The position numbers were made by a program, and so were the translations under genes. A stretch of DNA of 64,000 nucleotides, taken from contig NZ_JALVTW010000029.1 of the NCBI RefSeq assembly GCF_027023985.1, positions 1-64,000 of the forward strand, given 5' to 3'. Below, one piece after another: positions 17,874 to 27,305 of this stretch; the first letter of the stretch is position 1, and each line of letters starts with the position of its first letter. The notes beneath the pieces were generated by a model, which was given only the letters and a program-made list of their open reading frames with translations, searched no databases and was not told where the DNA came from. Source of the DNA: Persephonella sp. (GTDB lineage Bacteria; Aquificota; Aquificia; Aquificales; Hydrogenothermaceae).

Positions 17874-18569
17874 TCACAAATTTTTCACAGTTTTTTCCTG
17901 CTGGAACCCCTCTCCGCTGAATATAGGATTTTTTATTATTTCGGAGAATTTATCGAATTTGAAAACCCTCTTACCCTCCATTACCTCTTCTTCTAACATC
18001 TGTTTTAGCTGTCCTGTTGAAAAAATTATATCACTATGCATACAGGCGTCAAGGTCTGTAATACCATCTCCTGCATATATTTTAAGGTTATATCCCCCAT
18101 AATAATTTTTTATTATGTATGGTTTGCATATACCACAGTTTTTTCTACATTTATCGCCACATCTATATATAAATATAACGTCCATTTTTTCTTTTTGAAG
18201 TGTTATACGGTTACAGTATATCTGGCTTATCTTGTCAAGGTATTTTTCAAGTAATGGATAAATATATAAATCAACACCTCCGCTGAGAACAACAAAAGGA
18301 ATATTTTTTTGATTTAAAAATTCCAGAAATTCAGTAAAACCTTCCCTTAGTTTTATATTTTCTTTCACCCATTTGACTATTTCATCTTTTTTATTGGAAG
18401 GTATAAGCTGGAACATTTGACGAATTCCGATATCAATATCTATTTTTCCTAAATAAAGGTCATCCTGAATTTTTTTGTATTCTGGGGGTGCAAACTCAGC
18501 CATAATAGCATCAATAACATCCCTTTCGGTAATTGTTCCATCAAAATCAGAAAAGAAAACAGCTGACAT
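17874..18569 (-). CDS. mtnX: MtnX-like HAD phosphatase (methionine salvage)
   Basis: MtnX dephosphorylates 2-hydroxy-3-keto-5-methylthiopentenyl-1-phosphate. The HAD nucleophile motif is FSDFDGTITERD at the N-terminus, motif II/III includes VVLSGGVDLYI, and GDGITDLDAC closes the site. A cysteine cluster (CGDKCRKNCGICKP) matches the Cys-rich insert of MtnX proteins. The ATG at 18569, 4 bases after the upstream stop, is preferred to a TTG six codons earlier. It directly follows the RuBisCO-like gene, the MtnW-MtnX arrangement of the Bacillus-type salvage pathway. Confidence 0.8.
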   Translation of the reverse strand: MSAVFFSDFDGTITERDVIDAIMAEFAPPEYKKIQDDLYLGKIDIDIGIRQMFQLIPSNKKDEIVKWVKENIKLREGFTEFLEFLNQKNIPFVVLSGGVDLYIYPLLEKYLDKISQIYCNRITLQKEKMDVIFIYRCGDKCRKNCGICKPYIIKNYYGGYNLKIYAGDGITDLDACMHSDIIFSTGQLKQMLEEEVMEGKRVFKFDKFSEIIKNPIFSGEGFQQEKTVKNL

Positions 18570-18573
18570 CTTG

Positions 18574-19725
18574 CTAAAACTCTTCAAGTTCTTTACTTAA
18601 AGATTTACACTCTTCAAAGGAAACACCATTCACTGTGCAATTTAAAGCATCAAAGTATGCTTTCGCACCTGCTGTAATTCCGGCTTTGTGCTTCTGGTAT
18701 TTGTTTCCTATATCAATTGCAACAAGATTTCCAAAATCTTCAAATATTTTATATAGGTCTTGTGGATAGATGTCTCCATATAATACAGAATAAACAGACT
18801 TTATATTTTCAAAATCTTCCCTGAGACTTTCTGCTACTTTAACTGATTTGAAATGAGGAATATTTTTGTATCTATAAGGAGAAGGAATTAAAACCATATC
18901 TCCCCCAGCCAGTCTTGTTAATTTCCCAAAAAGCAGGTCAGGTTGTATTCCAAAATCATCATTTTCAAAGAAGAAAGACGGATATGACAGATTAAGAATA
19001 AATCCGGCTTCATATTTTTCTGATAAATATCTAACTGTTTCAAATCCAAGAGGGAAAAGATTTAAAACAAATATTCTAATATGGTTTTTGGCAGCAAATT
19101 TTATCTTATTTTCAATTTCTTCCAAATTTCCAGACAGAAACGGAGCATAAATAATTTTTCTTGAATGTTTTTCCTGTAATTTGGCTTTTAGCTGTGAGAT
19201 ATACTCAATCCTGCTTTCAAATGGTGCAAATCCTTCATTGAAAAATAACTCATCTTCTCTGACTATATCCATCCCGCCATCAATAAGGCTTTCAAATATC
19301 TGTCCTATTTCTTCTTTTTTAAGTCCAATAGCTGGACGAATTGTAGAAATTAAAAGGGGCCTGTGATGGACCTCTATATAATCCTGCAGCCCTTTTATCC
19401 CATAATTTGCACCTTTAAAATGGTCAAGGAATGCAGGAGGAAAATCTATATCAATCAGCTTTATACGATAAGGTAAAATCATCTCCCCATAGGTAAGGGA
19501 TAGAACCGAGTATAAATCATGTCTAAACAGAGAAACAGGAAATTGGACTTTGAATAAAACTTTATAGACTTTTAGGTCTGTATCATAAAAATCCTCAACC
19601 TCTCCCAGCTTTACAGGGAGAGGTGTTCTTGAAAGGGAAAGAAAATCAATAATTTTATTTACTTCCTGTTGAGGCTGGATTTTCTCTTTAGAAGTAAGCA
19701 GATAAGTAGCCTCTATATAGTTCAT
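18574..19725 (-). CDS. RuBisCO-like protein (form IV), lysine-to-arginine at the carbamylation site
   Basis: A RuBisCO large-chain fold protein of 383 residues, probably the methionine-salvage enolase (MtnW role) given the adjacent mtnX. Aligning STIRPAIGL and GGMDIVREDE with RuBisCO places Arg130 at K175, Ala132 at K177 and Arg156 at K201, the lysine carbamylated to bind Mg. The acids D158/E159 (D203/E204) are kept, and the 26-residue spacing is exact. A LAGGDMVLIPSPY segment is typical of RuBisCO-like proteins. It cannot be a normal RuBisCO; the precise reaction is uncertain. Confidence 0.8.
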   Translation of the reverse strand: MNYIEATYLLTSKEKIQPQQEVNKIIDFLSLSRTPLPVKLGEVEDFYDTDLKVYKVLFKVQFPVSLFRHDLYSVLSLTYGEMILPYRIKLIDIDFPPAFLDHFKGANYGIKGLQDYIEVHHRPLLISTIRPAIGLKKEEIGQIFESLIDGGMDIVREDELFFNEGFAPFESRIEYISQLKAKLQEKHSRKIIYAPFLSGNLEEIENKIKFAAKNHIRIFVLNLFPLGFETVRYLSEKYEAGFILNLSYPSFFFENDDFGIQPDLLFGKLTRLAGGDMVLIPSPYRYKNIPHFKSVKVAESLREDFENIKSVYSVLYGDIYPQDLYKIFEDFGNLVAIDIGNKYQKHKAGITAGAKAYFDALNCTVNGVSFEECKSLSKELEEF

Positions 19726-19735
19726 GGTTTCACCT

Positions 19736-20056
19736 TTAGACTTCTTTTATTGTGTTATAAACCTCTATAACAGGGTGCCCTGCAAACCATTCCCTTGGCG
19801 GAGGGTTTTCATGGGCTTTCCTGAATGCCTCGCTTTCTGTGTATTTTTTCAATGCTTCCATGCTTTCCCAATAAGTTGCAATAATAAATGTGTTATTTTG
19901 ATTATTTGGAGGAAAGTTTACAGGCTCAAGAAGGTTCATCTTTATAAATCCTTCCTGCTCTGTCAATCCTTTTTCTCCAAATCTTTCAAGGGCATATTCC
20001 TTAAACTGTTCCCTATATTCTGGATTAATTGGGAATTTTGTAAATACTACTACCAT
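19736..20056 (-). CDS. Antibiotic biosynthesis monooxygenase (ABM) domain protein
   Basis: A 106-residue single-domain dimeric alpha-beta barrel (ABM) protein: VVVFTKFPINPEYREQFKEYALERFG, FIKMNLLEP, and TYWESMEALKKYTESEAFRKAH. Members include quinol monooxygenases, heme-degrading IsdG-like enzymes and many of unknown role; no heme-ligand or catalytic residue decides between them. The W-E-S-x-E-A-x-x-x-Y segment is general to the fold. It lies 10 bases upstream of the RuBisCO-like gene and has AGGAGG before the ATG. Confidence 0.8.
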   Translation of the reverse strand: MVVVFTKFPINPEYREQFKEYALERFGEKGLTEQEGFIKMNLLEPVNFPPNNQNNTFIIATYWESMEALKKYTESEAFRKAHENPPPREWFAGHPVIEVYNTIKEV

Positions 20057-20066
20057 TTCTACCTCC

Positions 20067-22049
20067 TTAGTTGTATTTTATTCCGCTTAGTTTCAGTAGT
20101 GCATCAACATCAGGTTCTCTACCTGCAAACTGTTTAAACAGTTCCATTGCAGGTCTGCTACCACCTTTAGTTAGGATTTCTTCATAAAAACTTTCTGCAA
20201 CATCATCATTGTATATACCGTTGTCCACAAACATAAAGTAAGCATCTGCAGATAAAACTTCTGCCCATTTGTAGCTGTAATAACCGGCTGCATATCCTCC
20301 AGCAAAGATATGGCTAAAACTCCATTGGAATTTGTTATATTCTGGTGGTTTTATTACTGCTACTTCTTCTCTAACTTTGTTAAGTATCTCTTGAACATCT
20401 TTTGCAGTGTATCTGTCCATATGAATAAGCATATCAAATATAGCAAACTCAAGCTGACGAACCATTGCCATTGCAGACAGGAAGTTTTTAGCATTTTTTA
20501 GTCTGTCTATCATATCCTCCGATATTGGTTCCCCTGTTTTGTAATGGAATGCAAATGTTTTCAGGACAGATGGTTCATAGGCAAATTGTTCAAGGAACTG
20601 GGATGGAAATTCCACAGCATCCCATTCAACACCTGCTATTCCACTTACAAATGGCTCTCTAACTTTACTTACAAGATGGTGAAGTGCATGCCCCATTTCG
20701 TGGAAGAGTGTTTCCACATCATAAGGTCTTAGAAGGGATGGTGTATCTTCGGTAGCAGGAGAGAAGTTAGCAACAATAAATGCAACAGGTTTTATGATAT
20801 TTCCTTCTTCATCTTCGTGGTGTGCCACCCACTCATCCATCCATGCTCCATCTCTTTTCCCTTCTCTTGCCTCAAGGTCAAGATAAAGTCTGCCTATCAG
20901 TTCATTATTTCTGTAGATATGAAAAACATTTACAGATGGATGCCATACTGGAACGTTCACTTCCTCAAATTCCAGTTTGAATAGTTTGTTAAGGAAATCA
21001 AAAAGTCCTTTGATTACACGGTTTTTCTCAAAATAGGGTTTGTATTCCTCATCATTTACATTGTATTTTTCTTTTTTAAGTTTTTCTGCATAGTATGAGA
21101 AATCATAAGCCTGAAGGTTGTCTTTAAGGCCGAGCTTTTTAGCATAGTTATTTAATTCTTCATACTCTTTTTCAGCCTGAGGTTTACTTTTTCTGGCAAG
21201 GTCATAGAGAAAATCTAAAACCTGAGATGGAGATTGTGCCATTTTTGTGGCAAGGGAAAGCTCTGCATAGTTATTAAATCCGAGGAGTTTTGCTTTTTCG
21301 TATCTTAAGGCAAGTATTTCTTCCAGAATTTTGTCATTTTCCGGTGCTCTTGTTACATAAGCTTTGTATAGTTCTTCCCTTTTTTCCCTGTTTGAACCGT
21401 AGGTCATATATGCTATATAAGATGGCTGATGGAGAGTAAATCTGTAAACTGTTTTGCCATCTCTTACCTGCTGTGCCGCTTTAAGCTCTGTTTCAGGTAG
21501 TTCTTTCACATCTTCGTAGTTTTCAATAATCATCTCATAGCTATCTGTGGCATTGAGAAGATTTTGGGCAAACTGGTTTTGCAGCTGGGATAGTTTTATG
21601 TTTATCTGTTTAACTTTTTCTCTTTTTTCACCTTCAAGGTTAACACCGGATAGTTCAAAATCTTTTATAGCATCTTCAAGAACTTTCCTTTGTTCCTGAT
21701 TAAGAGTGTTCTTTTCTTTCTCATATATTTCTTTGAAAGCTTTATAAAGCTCCTCATTCTGTCCCAGTTCTGTGTAGTATTCGGTTATTATAGGAAGGAG
21801 TGCTGTGTAAACTTCCTGTGTTTTAGGAGAGTTTTTAACATAGTTTAGATGGGAAATAGGGGAGAATAAAATTCCCAGTTTTATATGCATAAGCTGGTAT
21901 GGTTTTACAAAGTTCTGGTATGTTTTGTTTTCTATTTTAAAAAGTTGTTGCAGTTTTTCCTTATTCTGTTTTATTTGATTTAAAACAAGTTCTTTCTGCT
22001 GGTCTAAGTTTTCATCATTTACGGTAAACTCGGGGAATACTGCTGTCAT
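20067..22049 (-). CDS. M3 family oligopeptidase (oligopeptidase A-like)
   Basis: A cytoplasmic zinc metallopeptidase that degrades short peptides, including cleaved signal peptides in the PrlC/OpdA group. The zinc site is HEMGHALHH near residue 455, with the downstream Glu in GVEWDAVEFPSQFLE. Also typical are the TPSLLRPYDVETLFHE approach and the C-terminal YSYKWAEVLSADAY. The length of 660 is standard. The ATG at 22049 with AGGAGG 5 bases upstream is preferred over the GTG two codons earlier. Confidence 0.92.
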   Translation of the reverse strand: MTAVFPEFTVNDENLDQQKELVLNQIKQNKEKLQQLFKIENKTYQNFVKPYQLMHIKLGILFSPISHLNYVKNSPKTQEVYTALLPIITEYYTELGQNEELYKAFKEIYEKEKNTLNQEQRKVLEDAIKDFELSGVNLEGEKREKVKQINIKLSQLQNQFAQNLLNATDSYEMIIENYEDVKELPETELKAAQQVRDGKTVYRFTLHQPSYIAYMTYGSNREKREELYKAYVTRAPENDKILEEILALRYEKAKLLGFNNYAELSLATKMAQSPSQVLDFLYDLARKSKPQAEKEYEELNNYAKKLGLKDNLQAYDFSYYAEKLKKEKYNVNDEEYKPYFEKNRVIKGLFDFLNKLFKLEFEEVNVPVWHPSVNVFHIYRNNELIGRLYLDLEAREGKRDGAWMDEWVAHHEDEEGNIIKPVAFIVANFSPATEDTPSLLRPYDVETLFHEMGHALHHLVSKVREPFVSGIAGVEWDAVEFPSQFLEQFAYEPSVLKTFAFHYKTGEPISEDMIDRLKNAKNFLSAMAMVRQLEFAIFDMLIHMDRYTAKDVQEILNKVREEVAVIKPPEYNKFQWSFSHIFAGGYAAGYYSYKWAEVLSADAYFMFVDNGIYNDDVAESFYEEILTKGGSRPAMELFKQFAGREPDVDALLKLSGIKYN

Positions 22050-22058
22050 TAACACCTC

Positions 22059-22391
22059 CTATTGTTTTTCTATTTCTTCTTTTACATCTTCAAACTGCTT
22101 ATATTCTTCGCTCTGGAGAACATCTGTTATGAAACGGTCTATATCTTCTTTTTCTAGGAATGTTCCTGTTAAAAGTCTGCCTGTATATCTGTTGTTTTTG
22201 ATTTCCCAGAACATATAGAATTCCGGATATTTTTCTTTAAGCTTTCTGTAAGCCACACCATATTTGCTGTCCTTTAGTGGATTTTGCTCAAGGAAAAAAT
22301 GATTGTCTGCTACGTTAATTTTGTAAAGAAGTGCTCCTGTTTTTGTTTTTACAAGTTCAAGCTCAATGTCCCACTGTTTAATTGGTTCCAT
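22059..22391 (-). CDS. Hypothetical protein, 110 residues
   Basis: I do not recognise the family. The sequence is soluble and acidic, with mixed beta (WDIELELVKTKTGALLYKINV) and helix at the end (EEYKQFEDVKEEIEKQ). It has no cysteines, signal peptide or membrane segment. It lies 9 bases upstream of the M3 peptidase and 21 bases after pyrD on the same strand, so it is part of that transcript. Confidence 0.6.
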   Translation of the reverse strand: MEPIKQWDIELELVKTKTGALLYKINVADNHFFLEQNPLKDSKYGVAYRKLKEKYPEFYMFWEIKNNRYTGRLLTGTFLEKEDIDRFITDVLQSEEYKQFEDVKEEIEKQ

Positions 22392-22412
22392 CTCTCATGC
22401 CCTCCGTTTTAT

Positions 22413-23369
22413 TTATTCAATTTTTAATTTATGTGCTTTTCCTGTTAACTCAAGGATATGGGAGTATCCCTTTTTATTAAGATGCTGCTGAAGGCCATCT
22501 ATAACTTTTAAAGGTGCATAAGGATCATAAAAGTTGGCTGTTCCTATCTGAACAGCAACAGCACCTGCAAGTATATGCTGGAGGGCATCCTGTGCAGTGG
22601 TTATTCCACCTACTCCTATTATAGGGACAGAAGCCCCAAATTTTTCATAAACCTGATAAATCATTCTAACTGCAATCGGTAGTATAGCGGGACCAGATAG
22701 GCCTCCTGTTTTCATTGCTATGATAGGTTCCTCTTTTTCAACATCTATTGCCATTCCAAGCAGTGTGTTAATCAAAACAAGACCATCCGCTTTTGCCTCA
22801 ATACAGGCCTGTGCCGTTTCTGTTATGTCTGTAATATTGGGGCTGAGTTTTACCATTAAAGGTTTAGATGTAGTATTTTTTAGTTTTTGGACAAGGGAGT
22901 AAAGGGTTTCTGGGTCTGAACCAAAAGCTATTCCGCCTTTTTTAACATTAGGACAGGAAACATTAAGCTCTAATGCATGAACTCCATCTGTTTTATCTAA
23001 AAATTCTGCAACTTTCAGGTATTCTTCCTCATCCTCACCAAATACATTTGCAATGATAACAGTATCGTATTCTTTGAGTTTAGGAAGTATATTTTCTGCA
23101 AAATATTTAACTCCCGGATTTTGAAGTCCTATAGAGTTAAGCATTCCACAGGGAGTTTCCACTATACGCTGGGGTGGATTTCCTTCACGGGGTCTATATG
23201 AAAGCCCTTTGACAACGACAGCACCTAATTTGCTTATATCGTAGAGATTTTCTGCAACTTCCAGTCCATAGGAAAAACATCCTGACGCAGTCCAGACAGG
23301 ATTTTTGAATTTTATTCCGAAAAGTTCATAAGAAAGGGATGTATCAAGAGGTTTTACCGGACTTTCCAA
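22413..23369 (-). CDS. pyrD: Dihydroorotate dehydrogenase, class 1B catalytic subunit
   Basis: PyrD oxidises dihydroorotate to orotate using FMN. The catalytic base is the cysteine in [13 protein letters not shown], the class 1 hallmark, with NSIGLQNPG and [11 protein letters not shown] as substrate and FMN loops and [16 protein letters not shown] at the phosphate site. Class 1B enzymes pair with PyrK, which is not here. I choose TTG at 23369 because AGGAG lies 6 bases before it; the longer open frame begins upstream of that ribosome site. Confidence 0.93.
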   Translation of the reverse strand: MESPVKPLDTSLSYELFGIKFKNPVWTASGCFSYGLEVAENLYDISKLGAVVVKGLSYRPREGNPPQRIVETPCGMLNSIGLQNPGVKYFAENILPKLKEYDTVIIANVFGEDEEEYLKVAEFLDKTDGVHALELNVSCPNVKKGGIAFGSDPETLYSLVQKLKNTTSKPLMVKLSPNITDITETAQACIEAKADGLVLINTLLGMAIDVEKEEPIIAMKTGGLSGPAILPIAVRMIYQVYEKFGASVPIIGVGGITTAQDALQHILAGAVAVQIGTANFYDPYAPLKVIDGLQQHLNKKGYSHILELTGKAHKLKIE

Positions 23370-23403
23370 GTTGCACTCCTTTTCTTTTTTTCTCAATTAT
23401 AGC

Positions 23404-24462
23404 TTATTTAAAGGAGAATTTTATTATTTTGGACAGGAATGCTGGGAAATCTTTTGCTATTTCTATACGGGGTAGCTTCTGTAAGTTTTGCCCTTTTCTG
23501 ATAATATCCTTTTCTGTTGTAAATGAAGCATCGTATATCTCAGATGCAATTTCCATCAGTGTTTCGTCATAATGACCAAATGGATAGGAGAAAAATCTAA
23601 CTTTTTCCCCTATCATTTCTTCCAGCTCTTGTTTTGCCTCTGTAAGCTCTTTTTTGACCCTTTCTTTTCTTTCTTCTTCTGTTTCAAAATCAAGAAATGA
23701 ACGAAAATTTGTATATAACTCCTCTTTTAGTTCCTCTTTCCAGTTTTTCCTATTGAAAAAACAATTCCCAAGGGAGTTAATGAACTCTTTTACTTCTTTT
23801 TTTAAATAGCCTCTTCTAACTGCCAGATTATTCCTGTCAGGAAAAAGGGGATATCCGATTTTGGGCTCATCCAGTTGTGAAAAATCTGTTGAGTATCCAT
23901 AGGCGTATATATTACTCCAGTGCCCGTTTTTACCGTCATAAAAATCTATTATTTCTTCTGAATAAAAAACCTTTGCATGAACTTTGGCATGTCCGTATAT
24001 ATCAAAAACATCCTTTATCGCATTTAGTTCGGTTATTGACAGGAAATCTTCTGACCTTCCTGTTGATAAAAATTCATAGTTAGCTTCTGCCATTGTTTTT
24101 GGTTTATGAAGCTGGGACTTTGAAACTTTTCCCTGCCAGTAATCCTCAAGGGTAGGCCTTTTTATATCCTCTTTTATTATTCTGGAACTTATTGGGAAAA
24201 TAGTTGCTTTTAGGCCAAGTTGTTTTAAAACAGGATAGGCATAAACATAGTTATCCAGATAACCATCATCAAAGGATATTACAACTGAAGGTTTATCAGG
24301 CCATTTGTCTGTGGTTAAGTACTCATAAACATCTTCAAGGGTTATTACATTAAAATGCTCTTTCAGGATAGACATCTCCCATCTAAATGTGGAAACGGCC
24401 TTTGTATGTCCCCATCTAGGAATTATTTTGTGGTAGAAAATAATAAATACATTATTTTTCAT
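23404..24462 (-). CDS. Polysaccharide deacetylase family protein (NodB-like)
   Basis: A 352-residue protein with the NodB fold. Motif 1 is VVISFDDGYLDNY near residue 72, with the metal and catalytic Asp pair. A metal His pair is likely in GHAKVHAKVF, and a C-terminal motif FSYPFGHYDETLM is near 310. A long charged insert (about 170-270) separates them. There is no clear signal peptide. The ATG at 24462 with GAGGAAA upstream is chosen. It overlaps the glycosyltransferase by 11 bases, so the pair likely modifies a cell-surface sugar. Confidence 0.82.
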   Translation of the reverse strand: MKNNVFIIFYHKIIPRWGHTKAVSTFRWEMSILKEHFNVITLEDVYEYLTTDKWPDKPSVVISFDDGYLDNYVYAYPVLKQLGLKATIFPISSRIIKEDIKRPTLEDYWQGKVSKSQLHKPKTMAEANYEFLSTGRSEDFLSITELNAIKDVFDIYGHAKVHAKVFYSEEIIDFYDGKNGHWSNIYAYGYSTDFSQLDEPKIGYPLFPDRNNLAVRRGYLKKEVKEFINSLGNCFFNRKNWKEELKEELYTNFRSFLDFETEEERKERVKKELTEAKQELEEMIGEKVRFFSYPFGHYDETLMEIASEIYDASFTTEKDIIRKGQNLQKLPRIEIAKDFPAFLSKIIKFSFK

Positions 24463-25534
24463 TGAGCATTTCCTCAAATAGTTTTATGTATTTTTGAGCG
24501 GTATTTTGGATTGAGTAGTTTTGCGCTGTTTTTATAGCATTTTCAGATATTTCTTTGTATTTTTTTTCAGGAAGATTTACCATCTCTTTCATTTTCTTCC
24601 CAAGTGCTTCAAAATTTCCTACAGGAACAGAAAATCCATTATATCCGTCTATCAGATACTCATCTATACCACCTGCAAGGGTTGATAAAACTACTTTCCC
24701 TGTTGCCATAGCTTGCAGCAATGCCCCTGCTATACCTTCAAGGTATGAAGACAAAACAAAATAATCTGCTGCATTTAAAAGCTGAGGCACATCTGTTCTA
24801 AATCCAAGTCCGATAACCCTGTCAGAAATTCCTGATGCATGTTTGTCTGTATTTTTGCCTACTAAGACCAGAACTGCATCTTTTATATCTGCTTTTAAAA
24901 ATGTTTCTATCAGTTTATCCTGTCCTTTAACCTCAGGGTTCCAGTTTGCAACGTTTATGAATATTTTTTTGTTTACCGGCAGTCCAAGAGATTTTCTTAG
25001 TTCTAATTTTTTTTCTGGTTCAGGTTTAAATCTATCAAGGTCTATTCCGCTTTCTATAGTTATCAGTTTTTCAGGAAGGAAATTATTTTCCCTTAGATAC
25101 TTTTCCACATTTTTTGAAACAACAACAATTTTGTCTGCTGCAGAGTATTTCAGGTATTTTGAAAGTGCAGAGGGAAGTCTGCCTGAACGCTTTACATTTA
25201 TTATTTTAGGTTTTGTTTTTAGAAAAAGTTTAGCTATTCTTACGTAATCAAAAGCATGGGGAGAGTTTCCTATAACAATATCAAATCTGTTTTCATCTAT
25301 AATTTTGATTAATCTTTTGTAGTTTTCCCATTTGTATCTGGCATTTTTTACGTGATTTTCAAAATAATGGATAGGAACATTATAAAGTTGGAGTTTATCA
25401 ACCATCTCTTTGTATTGAAAAGATAGGGCAATATGAACATCTACACCTGCTTTTTTTAGCTCCCTTGTGGTCAAATAAACCTGTTCCTTTGTTCCACCCC
25501 AGCCATATCCATCAACAACCTGAAGGATTTTCAA
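24452..25534 (-). CDS. Glycosyltransferase family 4 (GT-B)
   Basis: Starts MKILQVVDGYGWGGTKEQ with the glycine-rich acceptor loop of GT4 enzymes. The sugar-nucleotide site segment is FINVANWNPEVKGQDKLIETF, and the EX7E region reads SSYLEGIAGALLQAMATGK, where the second Glu is Gln. The 360-residue length is normal. The donor and acceptor are unknown. LPS or capsule work is suggested by the adjacent deacetylase and the divergent nucleotide-sugar epimerase. Confidence 0.87.
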   Translation of the reverse strand: MKILQVVDGYGWGGTKEQVYLTTRELKKAGVDVHIALSFQYKEMVDKLQLYNVPIHYFENHVKNARYKWENYKRLIKIIDENRFDIVIGNSPHAFDYVRIAKLFLKTKPKIINVKRSGRLPSALSKYLKYSAADKIVVVSKNVEKYLRENNFLPEKLITIESGIDLDRFKPEPEKKLELRKSLGLPVNKKIFINVANWNPEVKGQDKLIETFLKADIKDAVLVLVGKNTDKHASGISDRVIGLGFRTDVPQLLNAADYFVLSSYLEGIAGALLQAMATGKVVLSTLAGGIDEYLIDGYNGFSVPVGNFEALGKKMKEMVNLPEKKYKEISENAIKTAQNYSIQNTAQKYIKLFEEMLNEK

Positions 25535-25553
25535 AATCTAACCTCTGTTTAAG

Positions 25554-25562
25554 TGTTATAAT
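25554..25562 (+). promoter_or_regulatory. Extended -10 promoter of the epimerase gene
   Basis: TGTTATAAT is a perfect extended -10 element, placed about 35 bases before the epimerase ATG. There is no good -35 at 17 bases. The ribosome site AGGAGTGG follows at normal distance. Confidence 0.5.
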
Positions 25563-25596
25563 TTATAGGTTTTCAAATTATATCAGGAGTGGTTAA

Positions 25597-26604
25597 ATGC
25601 AAGCAAAAGGGACACAAACTATTCTTGTAACAGGCGCAGCAGGATTTATAGGCTGGAGAACAGCAAAATTTTTACTGGAAAGTGGCTTTAATGTTGTTGG
25701 AATAGATAATATGAACAATTATTATGATGTTCGTTTGAAGGAATGGAGAAAAAAAGACCTTGAAAAGTATGAAAACTTCAGATTTTTTGAGATTGATATA
25801 GAAAATTTAGGAGCTTTAAAGGTTCTGTTTGATAATTTTGATTTTGATGCTGTTTTAAATATAGCTGCCCGTGCCGGCGTGAGATACTCAATGGAAAATC
25901 CCCATGTTTATCTCCAGACTAATGCTCAGGGAACATTAAATCTTCTTGAAATGATGAAAGAAAAAGGTATTAAAAAGATGGTGCTTGCTTCCACTTCCTC
26001 CCTTTATGCAGGACAACCTATGCCATTCAAAGAAACCTTACCTGTAAATACTCCTATATCACCTTATGCTGCCTCTAAAAAAGCTGCAGAGGTGATGGCT
26101 TATACATATCATCATCTTTATGATATGGATATTACCGTCGTTAGATACTTTACCGTTTATGGTCCTGCTGGAAGACCGGATATGAGTATTTTCAGATTTA
26201 TTAAATGGATAGATGAAGGAACCCCGATAAAACTATTTGGAGATGGCTCACAGGCAAGGGATTTTACCTATGTTGATGATATTGCAAAGGGAACAATACT
26301 GGCAATGAAGCCTTTAGGATATGAAATCATAAATCTTGGTGGTGGGAAAAATCCAATATCCCTGAAAACCATAATTGAAAAAATAGAAAACTTACTGGGA
26401 AAAAAGGCAAAGATAGAATACAGACCTTTCCATAAAGCTGATATGAAGGAAACCTGGGCAGATATAGAAAAAGCAGAAAAATTACTTGGCTGGAAACCTG
26501 AAATAGATATAGATGAGGGACTTAAAAGAACTGTTGAATGGTATCTGGAAAATAAAGACTGGCTTAAGGATATAAGTCTGGAAGAAGGAAAACAGAATAT
26601 TTAG
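25597..26604 (+). CDS. NAD-dependent sugar epimerase, UDP-glucuronate 4-epimerase-like
   Basis: An extended SDR enzyme of 335 residues. The NAD-binding TGAAGFIGWRTAKFLL and GIDNMNNYYDVRLKEWR are near the N-terminus; the latter closely follows the UDP-glucuronate epimerase pattern. The catalytic Ser and YAASK are near residues 130-155. FGDGSQARDFTYVDDI is near 215. It probably makes UDP-galacturonate or a related sugar for surface glycans. It is transcribed away from the glycosyltransferase and overlaps the next minus-strand gene by 4 bases at its stop. Confidence 0.87.
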   Translation: MQAKGTQTILVTGAAGFIGWRTAKFLLESGFNVVGIDNMNNYYDVRLKEWRKKDLEKYENFRFFEIDIENLGALKVLFDNFDFDAVLNIAARAGVRYSMENPHVYLQTNAQGTLNLLEMMKEKGIKKMVLASTSSLYAGQPMPFKETLPVNTPISPYAASKKAAEVMAYTYHHLYDMDITVVRYFTVYGPAGRPDMSIFRFIKWIDEGTPIKLFGDGSQARDFTYVDDIAKGTILAMKPLGYEIINLGGGKNPISLKTIIEKIENLLGKKAKIEYRPFHKADMKETWADIEKAEKLLGWKPEIDIDEGLKRTVEWYLENKDWLKDISLEEGKQNI

Positions 26605-27242
26605 ATTTTGTCAAAATTAAGTAAATCCATATAGTCCCATTCTCTATAAGCCATTGCGTAAATTTTGTTTTTGGTCAGATAATTGAGTATATCATCTTCA
26701 AGTCTCAAACTGGCAAAAATGGGAACTAATTTATAACTACTGTATTCAGGAAATAGCTTAAAAAATCTATCTATTTTTTTATCCTTAAATTCGTTTATAT
26801 ATTCAACTTTAGGATAAGATTTTACTTCTATTAAAAAAACTGTTTCACATTCATCGCTTACTGCAATAACATCAAATTCATCTTTTAAACCTGTTTTTAT
26901 ATCTTTTTTCTTACGCCTGACCTGTAAATCATTTACTTCACAATTGAAATATCTTTTTATTACAGGAGAAGTAGCAGGTGCTATTATATCTTCAACTATA
27001 GTTCCTAACTTGTTTGCCATTTCTCCCCATTTTTTGTTCATATCTTGTCTCAGTTTTTGTGTATCCTTTTTCATTTCTTCAACTGTTTTTTGCATTTCAT
27101 CTTTGAATTCCTTCATCTCCTCCTTTAGCTCCTGAATCTCTATCTGTGTTTGTTGCTGAACATACAAAACCCGCATCATCATAGATTCAAGCCTATCTAT
27201 CTTTTCTTCATTCCTATTTATTCTTTCTTCTAAAGATGCCAT
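26601..27242 (-). CDS. Coiled-coil protein with PD-(D/E)XK nuclease-like domain
   Basis: Residues 1-80 are a long heptad coiled coil (LEERINRNEEKIDRLESM, then E/K-rich). The C-terminal half has a nuclease-like core: DEFDVIAVSDECETVFLIEVKS places Asp and E-x-K at PD-(D/E)XK positions. Proteins of this build, often annotated DUF3782, are common and multicopy in thermophiles, with unknown targets. The ATG at 27242 is chosen; a GTG three codons upstream is also possible. Confidence 0.65.
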   Translation of the reverse strand: MASLEERINRNEEKIDRLESMMMRVLYVQQQTQIEIQELKEEMKEFKDEMQKTVEEMKKDTQKLRQDMNKKWGEMANKLGTIVEDIIAPATSPVIKRYFNCEVNDLQVRRKKKDIKTGLKDEFDVIAVSDECETVFLIEVKSYPKVEYINEFKDKKIDRFFKLFPEYSSYKLVPIFASLRLEDDILNYLTKNKIYAMAYREWDYMDLLNFDKI

Positions 27243-27305
27243 CTTAATCACCTAATCAAGACTGATAATATAAAAAGTAGTAATTTACGTTATAAAAGTC
27301 AAACT

